DNA of 64,000 nucleotides from Hoeflea_A sp039025395 (GTDB lineage: Bacteria > Pseudomonadota > Alphaproteobacteria > Rhizobiales > Rhizobiaceae), in assembly GCA_039025395.1 (NCBI GenBank), contig JBCCOK010000014.1:20085-84084 (forward strand), read 5' to 3'. A model generated the notes under the pieces. It saw only the letters and a list, made by a program, of their open reading frames with translations, ran no database searches and was not told the origin of the DNA. Numbering within the stretch: the first letter of the stretch is position 1; every line of letters begins with the position of its first letter. A program made the position numbers and the translations under genes. This document shows, piece by piece, positions 8,659-17,284 of the stretch.

Positions 8659-9152
8659 TGGTCTGACCCCGTTCGTTGCCAAGTGCCTGATTTGCCACCC
8701 GATTTTGAAAGCAATTTCAAGTTGCTGATCTCCATTGTCCTGTCGACTGCCTTGGCCATGTCATAAATCGTCAGGCAGGCGACGGAAACCGCAGTCAGTG
8801 CTTCCATCTCCACGCCCGTTTTGCCACTGACACGAACGGTTGCTTCGACACGCAGGCCCGGCAAGTGTTTCGCATCGGAAATTTCGACGGCGACCTTTGT
8901 CAGTAGCAGCGGATGGCAAAGCGGAATGAGATCGGACGCCTTCTTGGCTGCCATGATGCCTGCCAGCCTTGCCGTTCCGATGACATCACCCTTTTTTGCA
9001 TCACCTGCGCGGATCGTGGCGAGCGTATCCGGTGTCATGCTTATGTATCCCTCGGCGACAGCCACACGTTCCGTGTCGGCCTTGGAGCCAACGTCGACCA
9101 TATGGGCTTCGCCGCTCTCGCCAATATGTGTGAGGTTCTTTTCTCCCGTCAT
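8655..9152 (-). CDS. moaC: Cyclic pyranopterin monophosphate synthase
   Basis: A 165-residue MoaC, acting with MoaA in the first stage of molybdenum cofactor synthesis. It opens LTHIGESGEAHMVDVGSK, contains IPLCHPLLLTKV (the active-site region) and GVEMEALTAVSVACLTIYDM, all diagnostic. The start overlaps the trpC stop (TGATG) and its stop overlaps the moeA start, so translation is coupled on both sides. Confidence 0.96.
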   Translation of the reverse strand: MTGEKNLTHIGESGEAHMVDVGSKADTERVAVAEGYISMTPDTLATIRAGDAKKGDVIGTARLAGIMAAKKASDLIPLCHPLLLTKVAVEISDAKHLPGLRVEATVRVSGKTGVEMEALTAVSVACLTIYDMAKAVDRTMEISNLKLLSKSGGKSGTWQRTGSDQ

Positions 9153-9949
9153 CAGTGTCTACCCGTCAAAAGATGCCGGGTCGCTTGAGCAACGTCGTCC
9201 TTGCGCATCAGGCTTTCGCCAACCAGAAAGGAACGGATGTTCGCGCTGGCAAGCCGCAGACAGTCCTCATGGGTAAAGATACCGCTTTCACCGATCAGCA
9301 GTCTGTCGGACGGGACCATTGAAGCGAGCCTCTCCGATGTGTCGAGGCTGACCTCGAAGGTGCGCAGATTGCGATTATTGATGCCGATCAATCTTGACTG
9401 CAATGCCAGTGCACGCTCCGTTTCGGCTTCGTCATGCACTTCAATCAGCGCATCCATCCCCAGTTCGAACGCTGTCTCCTCAAGGGCCCGCGCCTCGTCA
9501 TCACTAAGCGAAGCCATGATGATGAGGATTGCATCGGCACCCCAGCTGCGTGCTTCGTAGACCTGATAAGGTTCGAACATGAAATCCTTTCTGAGAGCAG
9601 GCAATCGCGTTGCCTTTCGCGCTTGCGAAAGGTACTCAGGTGCTCCCTGAAAAGAGGGACGGTCTGTCAGAACGGAAAGGCAAGCAGCACCGCCGGCTTC
9701 GTAGGCCGCAGCAAGTGCGGGCGGATCGAAATCAGCCCGGATCAAGCCTTTGGAAGGACTGGCTTTCTTGATCTCGGCTACGAGACCAAACGCGCCATTT
9801 TCCTGCTTTTGTTTCAGCGCATCAAGGAAACCGCGCGGTGGCTCGATATCGGAGAGCCCGGCTTTGAGGTCCGCCAGCGGAGCATTCACCTTTGCGGCAG
9901 AAATCTCATCACGCTTGTAGGCTTCGATCTTTGTGAGAATATCTGTCAT
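9152..9949 (-). CDS. trpC: Indole-3-glycerol phosphate synthase
   Basis: A 265-residue monofunctional TrpC for the fourth step of tryptophan synthesis. Motifs are IKKASPSKGLIR, LPALRKDFMFEPYQVYEA, INNRNLRTFEV and LLIGESGIF, covering the catalytic lysines and glutamates of the TIM barrel. The start at 9949 (MTDILTKIEAYKRDEI) matches the family; the open frame extends further upstream but into trpD. It follows trpD after 16 bases. Confidence 0.95.
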   Translation of the reverse strand: MTDILTKIEAYKRDEISAAKVNAPLADLKAGLSDIEPPRGFLDALKQKQENGAFGLVAEIKKASPSKGLIRADFDPPALAAAYEAGGAACLSVLTDRPSFQGAPEYLSQARKATRLPALRKDFMFEPYQVYEARSWGADAILIIMASLSDDEARALEETAFELGMDALIEVHDEAETERALALQSRLIGINNRNLRTFEVSLDTSERLASMVPSDRLLIGESGIFTHEDCLRLASANIRSFLVGESLMRKDDVAQATRHLLTGRH

Positions 9950-9965
9950 TGGTGGCGCCGCCGGC

Positions 9966-10994
9966 TCAATCCTCTTTTGGCGCATGCGCATTCGAAATTC
10001 TGACAAGCGCTTCAAGGCGTGCCTTGGCTGCACCGCTGTCGATTGCCTCAGCCGCCAACTGGATTCCTTCTTCAATCGTATGCGCCAGACCGCCAACAAC
10101 AAGCGCAGCACCCGTGTTGAGCAGGACGATATCGCGATAGTGGCCCTTCGTACCATTCAGGACCTTCATCAATGCCGCCGCATTGTGTTCGGCATCGCCG
10201 CCCTTCAACTGCTCATGGCTGACACGCTCCAGCCCAAACTCTTCCGGAGTCACTTCAAAAGTCCGGATCTGGCCGCTTTCGAGCGCAACAACATGGGTCG
10301 GGCCAGTCGTCGTCATTTCGTCGAGGCCGTCGCCGTGGACAATCCACACGGTTTGCGATCCGAGATCGCGCAAGACCTCCGCCAATGGCTCGCTCCACAC
10401 GGGGTCGTACACACCGAGCAACTGCCGCTTGACGCTTGCGGGATTGGCAAGAGGACCGAGCAGATTGAAGATCGTGCGCGTCCCAAGCTCAGTGCGTGCC
10501 GGGCCGACATGGCGCATTGCGGCATGGTGACCAGGTGCAAACATAAACCCGACCCCCGCCTCTTGGATGCAGGCTTCGATACTCCGCGGTGACAAGTCGA
10601 ATGAGACATTCAGCGCACGAAGCGTATCGGCTGCGCCTGATTTTGATGTCAATGCCCTGTTGCCATGCTTGGCGATGGTGAGGCCGGCGCCGGCTGCAAC
10701 CAGCGCTGCACAGGTGGATACGTTGTAGGATCCAGAAGCATCTCCGCCGGTACCGACGATGTCGACAGCATGGTCCGGCGCGTTCACCCGCAGCATTTTT
10801 GCGCGCATGGTCGCCACTGCACCAGTCAACTCCGCCACGCTCTCGCCACGGACGCGCAATGCCATCAGGAATCCGCCGATTTGAGCGGCTGTTGCTTCGC
10901 CCGACATCATGATCGTAAAGGCCTGTTCGGCCTGCTCACGGGTCAGATGTTCGCCGCTGGCGGCAATGGCAATGTAGTGTTTCAACTCTGACAT
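9966..10994 (-). CDS. trpD: Anthranilate phosphoribosyltransferase
   Basis: A 342-residue TrpD transferring phosphoribosyl to anthranilate. The PRPP site DIVGTGGDASGSYNVST, the anthranilate-site KHGNRALTSKSGAAD and HHAAMRHVGPAR are clear. It sits 28 bases after ppiD and just before trpC. Anthranilate synthase (trpE/G) is not in this window, as expected where trp genes are split. Confidence 0.96.
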   Translation of the reverse strand: MSELKHYIAIAASGEHLTREQAEQAFTIMMSGEATAAQIGGFLMALRVRGESVAELTGAVATMRAKMLRVNAPDHAVDIVGTGGDASGSYNVSTCAALVAAGAGLTIAKHGNRALTSKSGAADTLRALNVSFDLSPRSIEACIQEAGVGFMFAPGHHAAMRHVGPARTELGTRTIFNLLGPLANPASVKRQLLGVYDPVWSEPLAEVLRDLGSQTVWIVHGDGLDEMTTTGPTHVVALESGQIRTFEVTPEEFGLERVSHEQLKGGDAEHNAAALMKVLNGTKGHYRDIVLLNTGAALVVGGLAHTIEEGIQLAAEAIDSGAAKARLEALVRISNAHAPKED

Positions 10995-11022
10995 GGCGAG
11001 TTACCACCGCATAGGGCTTGCG

Positions 11023-12921
11023 CTAATAGCGGCTTTGGGAAATTGCGAGATCCGCTACAGCCGGGTCATAGGAAACGCCGAACTGATCCTGCATTTGGGA
11101 AATGGCCTGTGTCAGCATGTCATCACCCATCCGCTGCGCAAGTTGCTGTCGCGCTGTCTCGGGAAGTGCGGAGGCGCCTGATGCATCCGGCGTCGTCACG
11201 CCAGAAACCTGCATGAGGATCTTGGCAGAGCCCCCGGCATCGTCGGCGACCGCAACCAGACCGTCTGGGCCTGCAAAGGCTGCGCTGATGGCTGCAGTGC
11301 CGAGCACGGCGTCTTCCTCGCGGCGTCGGATGTCATACTTCGTTTCCGTGACAAGCCCCTTTTCGGCCGCTATGGCCGACAGTTCTTCCCCGTCGTTGAT
11401 CCGCTTTTCAAGGTCCAGGGCAAGCTTGCCAAGGGCGTCTGCTGCCTGCGCGCGTTTCCAGTCTTCAACAACCCGATCGCGAACTTCGTCGAGCGTCCGG
11501 TCACGGTCCGGTATGATATCCAGCACTTCGAACCACAAGAAGCCCTCATTGCCTATCGGGATAGGCGCCGCCTCGACGTTGATCTCCGTATCGAACGCGC
11601 TTTCGAGCAACTGTCGCGATTCCGGCAGATCGCGCAGGATCTGACCGTCCGGCGTCTGTCCGGTGCGGTCCACGGATTCGACGAGGACCGGGGACAGACG
11701 TTGTTTTTCTGCCGCCTCGCGCAGCGTATCGCCGCCGGCGCGCCCATCCTCATAGGCATCATGGACGTCCCACAGGATCGCTTCTGCCTCTGCCAAAGCC
11801 AACTCTGTTCGGATGCTGTCGGAGACTTCGTCAAAGGTGCTTGTGCTCTCGGGGTTTATTTCCGTTACGCGCAGGATGACGGGCCCGAATGCACCATCAA
11901 CGACACCTGTTGTTCCGCCTGCCTCGGGGATGCCAAACGCTGCCTCGACGATCGATTGGTCGGGTACGGCTGTACGTTGAAACGTTCCAATCAGTACATC
12001 GTTCATCGTGTTGCCTTCGCTGGCAACGATATCCTCAAAGCGCTCGCCACCGGCGAGGCGGTCGACCGCCGATTGAGCCGCGTCGCGGTCGGTAAAGCTC
12101 AATTGTTCGATTGTACGGGTTTCAGGTGTTGTAAACTGGTTTATGCGGCCTTCATATTCGGACCGCACAGCCTCGTCCGAAATGACAGACGGGTCTGCTA
12201 TATCGCCCGCACGTAGAGTGACGTACTCGATTTTCCGGTACTCAGGTGCGCGATAGGTCAGCGAATTTGCTTCGAAATATTCAGCCAATTCCGCTTCGTT
12301 CGGGTCTTCAATGGTACCGACAATATCCGGATTGAGGACAATATAGTCGATTGTCCTCGTTTCGTTTTCGTAGCGGTTCATGGCGCTTAAAAGTGCAGCG
12401 GGCGCTTCGTAACCGTCCTGGATCGCCTCCACAATCTGGGCGCGAATAGCGGTTTTCTCTTGGGTTACGATATACTCATCTTCGGTCATATTCACGCTGC
12501 GCAAGACATTGGCGAACGTCGAACGGTCGAACCTTCCGTCGATACCCTGAAACACCGGGTCTTCGGCAATCAGCGCCGCCAAACGGTCTTCCGAGAGCCC
12601 TAAATTCATGCGGCGCGACTGTTCGTCGAGGGCAGCGTTCATGGCTGACTGGATCAGGACCTGATTTTCGATGCCCATCGCACGTGCCTGGTCGCGGGTC
12701 AGACGTGTTCCGAACTGTCTCGAGATGCCGGCCATCTGCCGCTCATAGGCGAGCCGGAACTCGTCAGGCGATACCAAAGTATCGCCGACGGTCACCACGG
12801 CGTTTCCTGCGCCCTGGAAAACCGTCCCGCTTATGCCCCAAACGGCAAAGGAAAGTACGAGAAGGCCGAGAAGGAGTTTGGCAACCCATGACCGGGCGCT
12901 ATTGCGAAGTGCATCGAGCAT
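11023..12921 (-). CDS. ppiD: PpiD-like periplasmic peptidyl-prolyl isomerase / chaperone
   Basis: A 632-residue SurA/PpiD family protein. The N-terminus is a short cytoplasmic stretch, one membrane anchor (LLLGLLVLSFAVWGISG), then the SurA-N chaperone domain (VSPDEFRLAYERQM) and a degenerate parvulin domain in the middle. Its job is likely folding of exported envelope proteins at the inner membrane. The ATG at 12921 (MLDALRNSARSWVAK) fits the family better than an upstream in-frame start. It heads the trpD-trpC-moaC-moeA run, a typical rhizobial arrangement. Confidence 0.88.
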   Translation of the reverse strand: MLDALRNSARSWVAKLLLGLLVLSFAVWGISGTVFQGAGNAVVTVGDTLVSPDEFRLAYERQMAGISRQFGTRLTRDQARAMGIENQVLIQSAMNAALDEQSRRMNLGLSEDRLAALIAEDPVFQGIDGRFDRSTFANVLRSVNMTEDEYIVTQEKTAIRAQIVEAIQDGYEAPAALLSAMNRYENETRTIDYIVLNPDIVGTIEDPNEAELAEYFEANSLTYRAPEYRKIEYVTLRAGDIADPSVISDEAVRSEYEGRINQFTTPETRTIEQLSFTDRDAAQSAVDRLAGGERFEDIVASEGNTMNDVLIGTFQRTAVPDQSIVEAAFGIPEAGGTTGVVDGAFGPVILRVTEINPESTSTFDEVSDSIRTELALAEAEAILWDVHDAYEDGRAGGDTLREAAEKQRLSPVLVESVDRTGQTPDGQILRDLPESRQLLESAFDTEINVEAAPIPIGNEGFLWFEVLDIIPDRDRTLDEVRDRVVEDWKRAQAADALGKLALDLEKRINDGEELSAIAAEKGLVTETKYDIRRREEDAVLGTAAISAAFAGPDGLVAVADDAGGSAKILMQVSGVTTPDASGASALPETARQQLAQRMGDDMLTQAISQMQDQFGVSYDPAVADLAISQSRY

Positions 12922-13150
12922 AATAACCCCGTTTTTCTCCGTCGCTTTATGAGCAACGGCAAACGTATATGGCACAAATTTACGGTGTTGTACGCATCAG
13001 CCGCCTCTGCCGCAAGGCTGATCAGATGGCATAGGGTCAAACCTGTGTTATGGGCGAACAGCTTAGCGTTTTGCCTCGGCCGATTGATTTATTGCGCCAG
13101 TTTGATAGGTGCGGGTCGCAGATATCAAAAGCAGCCGGAAAGCAGATTTT
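12922..13150. other. Divergent intergenic region between ppiD and tpiA
   Basis: 229 bases that must hold the promoters for both flanking genes. I see no near-consensus -35/-10 pair and no strong dyad. Frames that cross it show no coding character. Confidence 0.5.
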
Positions 13151-13915
13151 ATGACACCTGGTATCAAGCCGCTTGTAGCGGGCAACTGGAAGATGAACGG
13201 GACGCGCGACTCCTTGCGTGAAATCAGCGCCATGGCGGCCGGGATCGATACGTCGCTGGCCGAAAAGATTGATGCGCTCGTTTGTCCGCCAGCAACACTT
13301 GTCTATCTCGCTGCAGCTGCGGTTCAGGATACCGGTCTTAGCATTGGCGCTCAGGATTGTCATGTTGAGCCGTCGGGTGCACACACCGGCGATGTGTCGG
13401 CGAGCATGTTTCACGACGCGGCCGCCACACATGTTATCGTCGGCCATTCCGAGCGGCGCACCGATCACGGCGAAAGCAGCGCGCTTGTGCGGACAAAGGC
13501 TGAAGCCGTCCACGGACAGGGCCTCACCGCTATCGTCTGTATCGGTGAGACCAAAAAGCAGCGCGACGCCGACCAAACGCTCGATGTGATCGAAGAGCAA
13601 TTGTCGCAGTCCGTTCCGGATGGTGCGACTGTGCACAACACGACGATCGCCTATGAACCCGTGTGGGCCATCGGGACGGGGGTGACGCCGACCGTTGATG
13701 ATGTTGAAACCGCGCATGCTTTCATCCGCCGGCAGCTGGAATCGCGCTTTAGCGCAGATGGTACAACGATGCGTCTTCTATACGGCGGCTCTGTCAAACC
13801 ATCGAACGCGGCTGAGCTTATGGCTGTGCACAATGTCGATGGTGCACTTGTTGGGGGCGCAAGCTTGAAAGCGGCGGACTTTCTCGCCATCTGTGAAGTG
13901 TACAGGCAGCAGTAG
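13151..13915 (+). CDS. tpiA: Triosephosphate isomerase
   Basis: A 254-residue glycolytic enzyme interconverting dihydroxyacetone phosphate and glyceraldehyde 3-phosphate. Active-site residues are visible: Lys in AGNWKMNG, His in VGHSERR, Glu in AYEPVWAIGTG, and the phosphate loop LYGGSVKP. The ATG at 13151 (MTPGIKPLVAGNWK) is chosen over a GTG 42 bases upstream. Confidence 0.97.
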   Translation: MTPGIKPLVAGNWKMNGTRDSLREISAMAAGIDTSLAEKIDALVCPPATLVYLAAAAVQDTGLSIGAQDCHVEPSGAHTGDVSASMFHDAAATHVIVGHSERRTDHGESSALVRTKAEAVHGQGLTAIVCIGETKKQRDADQTLDVIEEQLSQSVPDGATVHNTTIAYEPVWAIGTGVTPTVDDVETAHAFIRRQLESRFSADGTTMRLLYGGSVKPSNAAELMAVHNVDGALVGGASLKAADFLAICEVYRQQ

Positions 13916-14033
13916 CGTACACAATGATGTCACCATTGCCGCCTAAACACGGCTCGGGGGTTGGAAACAAATGCGGCCTCGTGTACACAGCCGCGAATTC
14001 GTAAAGTCGCCTTGACGGCAGGAATGAAATTTA

Positions 14034-14432
14034 ATGCAGACGGTTTTGATCGTTATCCATCTTATGATCGTCGTAGCGCTGGTCGGCGTTGTCTTGCTGC
14101 AGCGGTCTGAAGGCGGTGCCCTTGGGATCGGCGGCGGATCGGGCGGAATGATGTCAGCGCGCGGTGCTTCCGATGCGCTGAGCAGGACGACAGGTTTTCT
14201 CGCCGCTGCGTTCTTCGCAACGTCCATCGCGCTCGGCATTTATGCAAGATACGAGACAAGTCCAACGGATATTCTTGACCGAATAGAACAATCGGTGCCG
14301 GGGTCCGGGCCATCTGTTCTTGATCAGCTTGGTGGGCCTGTTACCGGTTCGGAAGAGGGAACTGGCGCCGGTGATATCCCGGCACCTTCAACATCCGGAG
14401 AAAGCGAAAGCGATATTCCGGGTAGCCAGTAG
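14034..14432 (+). CDS. secG: Preprotein translocase subunit SecG
   Basis: A 132-residue SecG with two membrane helices (TVLIVIHLMIVVALVGVVLLQ and a second around GFLAAAFFATSIALGIYA) joined by the glycine-rich loop containing QRSEGGALGIGGG. It supports SecYE-mediated export. The C-terminal tail of about 55 residues is acidic and rich in Gly/Ser, longer than in enterobacteria but usual in alphaproteobacteria. Confidence 0.94.
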   Translation: MQTVLIVIHLMIVVALVGVVLLQRSEGGALGIGGGSGGMMSARGASDALSRTTGFLAAAFFATSIALGIYARYETSPTDILDRIEQSVPGSGPSVLDQLGGPVTGSEEGTGAGDIPAPSTSGESESDIPGSQ

Positions 14433-14456
14433 AAAATCAACGAACTTCTAGTGGAA

Positions 14457-14484
14457 AACGGTGGCATCGATGCCGCCGTTTTTT
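14457..14484 (+). terminator. Rho-independent terminator after secG
   Basis: AACGGTGGCATC (14457-14468) pairs directly with GATGCCGCCGTT (14469-14480), with one G-U pair, and runs into six T residues (14479-14484). It lies 24 bases after the secG stop. It either ends the tpiA-secG transcript or acts as an attenuator for the downstream pyrG leader. Confidence 0.8.
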
Positions 14485-14525
14485 GTTGAAAGATCGACCG
14501 GAAACCGGTGCATGGGGGAGCGGGA

Positions 14526-14594
14526 ATGACAAAAAAACGGCCGCAACGGGTTTTTTGGGGCTGGTGGAATCAGTCGCGACGCGGTAACGGATAA
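14526..14594 (+). CDS. Tryptophan-rich 22-residue leader-type ORF upstream of pyrG
   Basis: A 22-codon ORF with a strong ribosome site (GGGGGAG at 14514-14520) ending in TAA only 5 bases before the pyrG ATG. Its N-terminal part is basic (MTKKRPQR) and the centre reads VFWGWWNQ, with three Trp in four positions. pyrG itself has no convincing ribosome site, so its translation may depend on ribosomes leaving this ORF. Just upstream, ACCGG-AAA-CCGGT (14497-14509) can form a small hairpin. Function unknown. It resembles a leader peptide in form, but pyrG is not a tryptophan gene. Confidence 0.5.
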   Translation: MTKKRPQRVFWGWWNQSRRGNG

Positions 14595-14599
14595 TTCCC

Positions 14600-16228
14600 A
14601 TGGCGCGATATGTCTTCATCACCGGCGGCGTGGTCTCCTCTTTGGGCAAAGGTATAGCAGCTGCGGCACTTGGCGCACTGCTTCAGGCGCGTGGATACAG
14701 TGTCCGGATTCGGAAATTGGATCCCTACCTCAATGTTGACCCCGGCACGATGAGCCCATATCAGCATGGCGAGGTTTTCGTGACCGATGACGGCGCTGAA
14801 ACGGACCTCGATCTCGGCCATTACGAGCGCTTTACGGGACGCTCAGCCGTACAGGCTGACAATATAACCACCGGTCGGATCTACAAGCACATCATCGATA
14901 AGGAACGGCGCGGCGACTATCTTGGCGCAACGGTTCAGGTGATTCCGCACGTTACCAACGAGATCAAGGATTTCGTGCTGGACGGCAACGAGGATTATGA
15001 TTTCGTCCTCTGCGAGATCGGCGGTACGGTCGGCGACATCGAAGCGATGCCTTTTCTTGAGGCGATCCGCCAGCTTGGAAACGACCTTCCGCGCGGCAAC
15101 GCCATCTATATACACCTGACACTGATGCCCTGGATTCCTGCCGCGGGCGAGCTCAAAACCAAACCGACCCAGCATTCGGTCAAGGAATTGCAGGCGATCG
15201 GTATAGCGCCGGATATTCTTCTGGTGCGCGCCGACAGGGAAATCCCGGAGGAAGAACGGCGGAAGTTGTCGCTGTTCTGCAATGTGCGTTCTTCAGCTGT
15301 TATTCAAGCGCTTGACGTCGACAATATCTATGACGTGCCAATATCGTATCATCGAGAAGGACTGGACGATGAAGTGCTGGCAGCTTTCGGTATCGACCCG
15401 GCGCCGGCGCCACGCATGGAGCCATGGCAACAGGTTGCCGAACGTATCCGCACGCCGGAAGGTGAAGTCACCATTGCTATCGTTGGCAAGTATACCGGGC
15501 TGAAGGACGCCTATAAGTCCTTGATCGAGGCGCTACACCACGGCGGAATTGCAAACCGCGTAAAGGTCAATCTCGACTGGGTCGAGTCGGAAATCTTCGA
15601 GAGGGAAAAACCGGCTCTTTGGCTTGAAAAAGCGGATGGCATACTTGTGCCCGGAGGATTTGGGGAACGCGGCGCTGAGGGCAAAATCCAAGCGGCCCGC
15701 TTCGCGCGCGAGCGCAAGGTGCCTTATTTCGGCATTTGTTTCGGCATGCAGATGGCGGTGATTGAGGCAGCGCGCTCGCTGGCAGGACTGGAAAACGCTT
15801 CGTCGACTGAGTTTGGCGAGACCTCCGAACCTATCGTTGGCCTTATGACGGAATGGCTGAAAGGCAACATGTTGGAGCAGCGTTCTGAAGCAGGCGACCT
15901 TGGGGGCACGATGCGTCTCGGCGCATACCGGGCATTACTCAAGGAAGGAACGCGTATTGCCGAAATTTATGGAACGCAGGAGATATCTGAGCGGCACCGG
16001 CACCGCTATGAGGTCAACAGTGAATATGTCGATATGCTTGGAGAACACGGCCTTATTTTTTCAGGATTATCGCCGGACGGCGTGTTGCCAGAGACCATAG
16101 AATATAAGGATCACCCGTGGTTTATCGGCGTACAATATCATCCTGAGCTCAAGTCAAGGCCGCTGTCTCCGCATCCACTTTTTGCATCGTTTATTGAAGC
16201 TGCCATTGCGCAGTCGCGCCTCGTCTGA
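14600..16228 (+). CDS. pyrG: CTP synthase
   Basis: A 542-residue enzyme making CTP from UTP with glutamine as nitrogen donor. The N-terminal synthase domain opens ARYVFITGGVVSSLGKGI (ATP/UTP site) and the C-terminal class I glutamine amidotransferase domain carries GICFGMQMAVIEAAR with the catalytic Cys and a final HPE in GVQYHPELKS. Length is normal. The ATG at 14600 has no clear Shine-Dalgarno; see the short ORF just upstream. Confidence 0.98.
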   Translation: MARYVFITGGVVSSLGKGIAAAALGALLQARGYSVRIRKLDPYLNVDPGTMSPYQHGEVFVTDDGAETDLDLGHYERFTGRSAVQADNITTGRIYKHIIDKERRGDYLGATVQVIPHVTNEIKDFVLDGNEDYDFVLCEIGGTVGDIEAMPFLEAIRQLGNDLPRGNAIYIHLTLMPWIPAAGELKTKPTQHSVKELQAIGIAPDILLVRADREIPEEERRKLSLFCNVRSSAVIQALDVDNIYDVPISYHREGLDDEVLAAFGIDPAPAPRMEPWQQVAERIRTPEGEVTIAIVGKYTGLKDAYKSLIEALHHGGIANRVKVNLDWVESEIFEREKPALWLEKADGILVPGGFGERGAEGKIQAARFARERKVPYFGICFGMQMAVIEAARSLAGLENASSTEFGETSEPIVGLMTEWLKGNMLEQRSEAGDLGGTMRLGAYRALLKEGTRIAEIYGTQEISERHRHRYEVNSEYVDMLGEHGLIFSGLSPDGVLPETIEYKDHPWFIGVQYHPELKSRPLSPHPLFASFIEAAIAQSRLV

Positions 16229-16535
16229 ACCGCGAAGGGAGTAAAAGCCGCCCCCGGCCAATTACCACCCTTTTCTGCGCGGTTCTGCCTCAGCAACTGA
16301 CCAACTGTAACATTACACTGTCTGGCGAAAGCCCATCGAAAAGCCTTGTGTTCCTCTCTCCATGTTGACGATGCCACTCCTTCAAGTAGCGTATCAACAT
16401 TTACTCAGCCTAATGTTGTCAAGCGGCCAACAATTACGTACCACGGGTTGTTCCAGTTTTCAATTAACATGAAATTGATTCATGTTGTGCGGAATCTTTT
16501 GTTTTACCGTCGGTTTTTTCAGTGGGTATTCGAAC
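16229..16535. other. 307-base intergenic region between pyrG and a TetR gene
   Basis: No gene is supported here. It holds a perfect dyad at 16466-16486 (listed separately) and a looser pair, ATGTTGA at 16362-16368 with TCAACAT at 16394-16400, plus a further ATGTTG at 16413. These repeated ATGTTG/CAACAT words suggest a regulator-binding region. In related rhizobia kdsA commonly lies downstream of pyrG; nothing of it remains here. Confidence 0.5.
16466..16486. promoter_or_regulatory. Perfect inverted repeat, candidate operator of the adjacent TetR gene
   Basis: AACATGAA (16466-16473) and TTCATGTT (16479-16486) are exact reverse complements around a 5-base centre. The site lies 50 bases upstream of the TetR gene start. 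Size and symmetry are typical of TetR operators, so autoregulation is the simplest reading. Confidence 0.65.
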
Positions 16536-17162
16536 ATGAATTTTGAAATGCGGCGAAAGCCGCAGCAAACGCGCTCCAAGCAGAAGGTCGATAGCATCCT
16601 AGACACGGTAGAGGAGCTTGCGATCGAAACGGGACTGAAGGGCCTGACAACCACCAATATAGCGGCAATGACCGGAATTGCCGTGGGCACAATCTATCAG
16701 TACTTCGGCAATCGGACCGAATTGCTCCTTGCCGCCGAAATGCGAATGTTTGAACGGCTGGCGGAACGCCTTTACAAGGAATCCGTCAACGTCCTGGCCG
16801 AGCCGGCTCAAGATCCCATTAAACAACTGATCCACATATACTTGAAGAGTGCCCGTGCAGAGCCCGGCTACTTGCCGTTGCTCAAGTTTTCGGTTCTCAA
16901 CAAACCGCCTGGTGTCAACGAAGCGGTCGTTGAAGAGTTTGCCGGTGATATCATTCGCGCCTGCATCTTGTTGCATTGTCCTGACCTCAACGCTTCGCAG
17001 ATGTTCGTTACGCAAAGGACCGTTGTCAGCATTTTGGCTGTGCTCACCGACGTAGTGCTGCTGGAGCCTGATCCAAAGCTCCAGAAACGCTTCGAAGCTG
17101 AAATGGTTGCCCAATGCAAATATGCGGTACAAAGGGCTGGAGAAGCCAACGGGGCAATGTAA
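16536..17162 (+). CDS. TetR-family transcriptional regulator
   Basis: A 208-residue TetR repressor. The HTH is seen near residues 20-65: ILDTVEELAIETGLKGLTTT then IAAMTGIAVGTIYQYFGNRT, with the Y-YF-N/K signature. The C-terminal domain resembles those of TetR proteins with a C-terminal TetR_C family helix bundle, and its ligand is unknown. I start it at ATG 16536 (MNFEMRRKPQQTR); an upstream in-frame ATG lies inside the dyad and is unlikely. It sits between pyrG and a glyoxalase-fold gene on the same strand, which may be its target. Confidence 0.82.
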   Translation: MNFEMRRKPQQTRSKQKVDSILDTVEELAIETGLKGLTTTNIAAMTGIAVGTIYQYFGNRTELLLAAEMRMFERLAERLYKESVNVLAEPAQDPIKQLIHIYLKSARAEPGYLPLLKFSVLNKPPGVNEAVVEEFAGDIIRACILLHCPDLNASQMFVTQRTVVSILAVLTDVVLLEPDPKLQKRFEAEMVAQCKYAVQRAGEANGAM

Positions 17163-17284
17163 GCAACGGTCGCCGGAAAACATCGCGTTTCGCGAGATCC
17201 AGAGAAACCGGCCCAGAAAAATGAACTTGTGCAATATGGATCTGTATTCTTGCTGTTGTTAATGCTCCGGCGGAGGGTAGTGAA

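Noticed and set aside
7672..8766. Long plus-strand reading frame of 364 codons opposite moeA
   Set aside because: It lies wholly over moeA/moaC, whose protein motifs are unmistakable. It has no family motif and is a product of GC-rich codon use.
12960..12980. Possible sigma-54 promoter (TGGCAC) upstream of tpiA
   Set aside because: The -12 element TTGCA is missing at the required spacing.
13037..13717. Minus-strand reading frame opposite tpiA
   Set aside because: Covered by tpiA with all catalytic residues; no independent support.
14528..14556. AAAAAAC...GTTTTTT as a second terminator inside the pyrG leader ORF
   Set aside because: The arms are A/T only, the loop is GC-rich and weakly paired, and no U-tract follows a stable stem.
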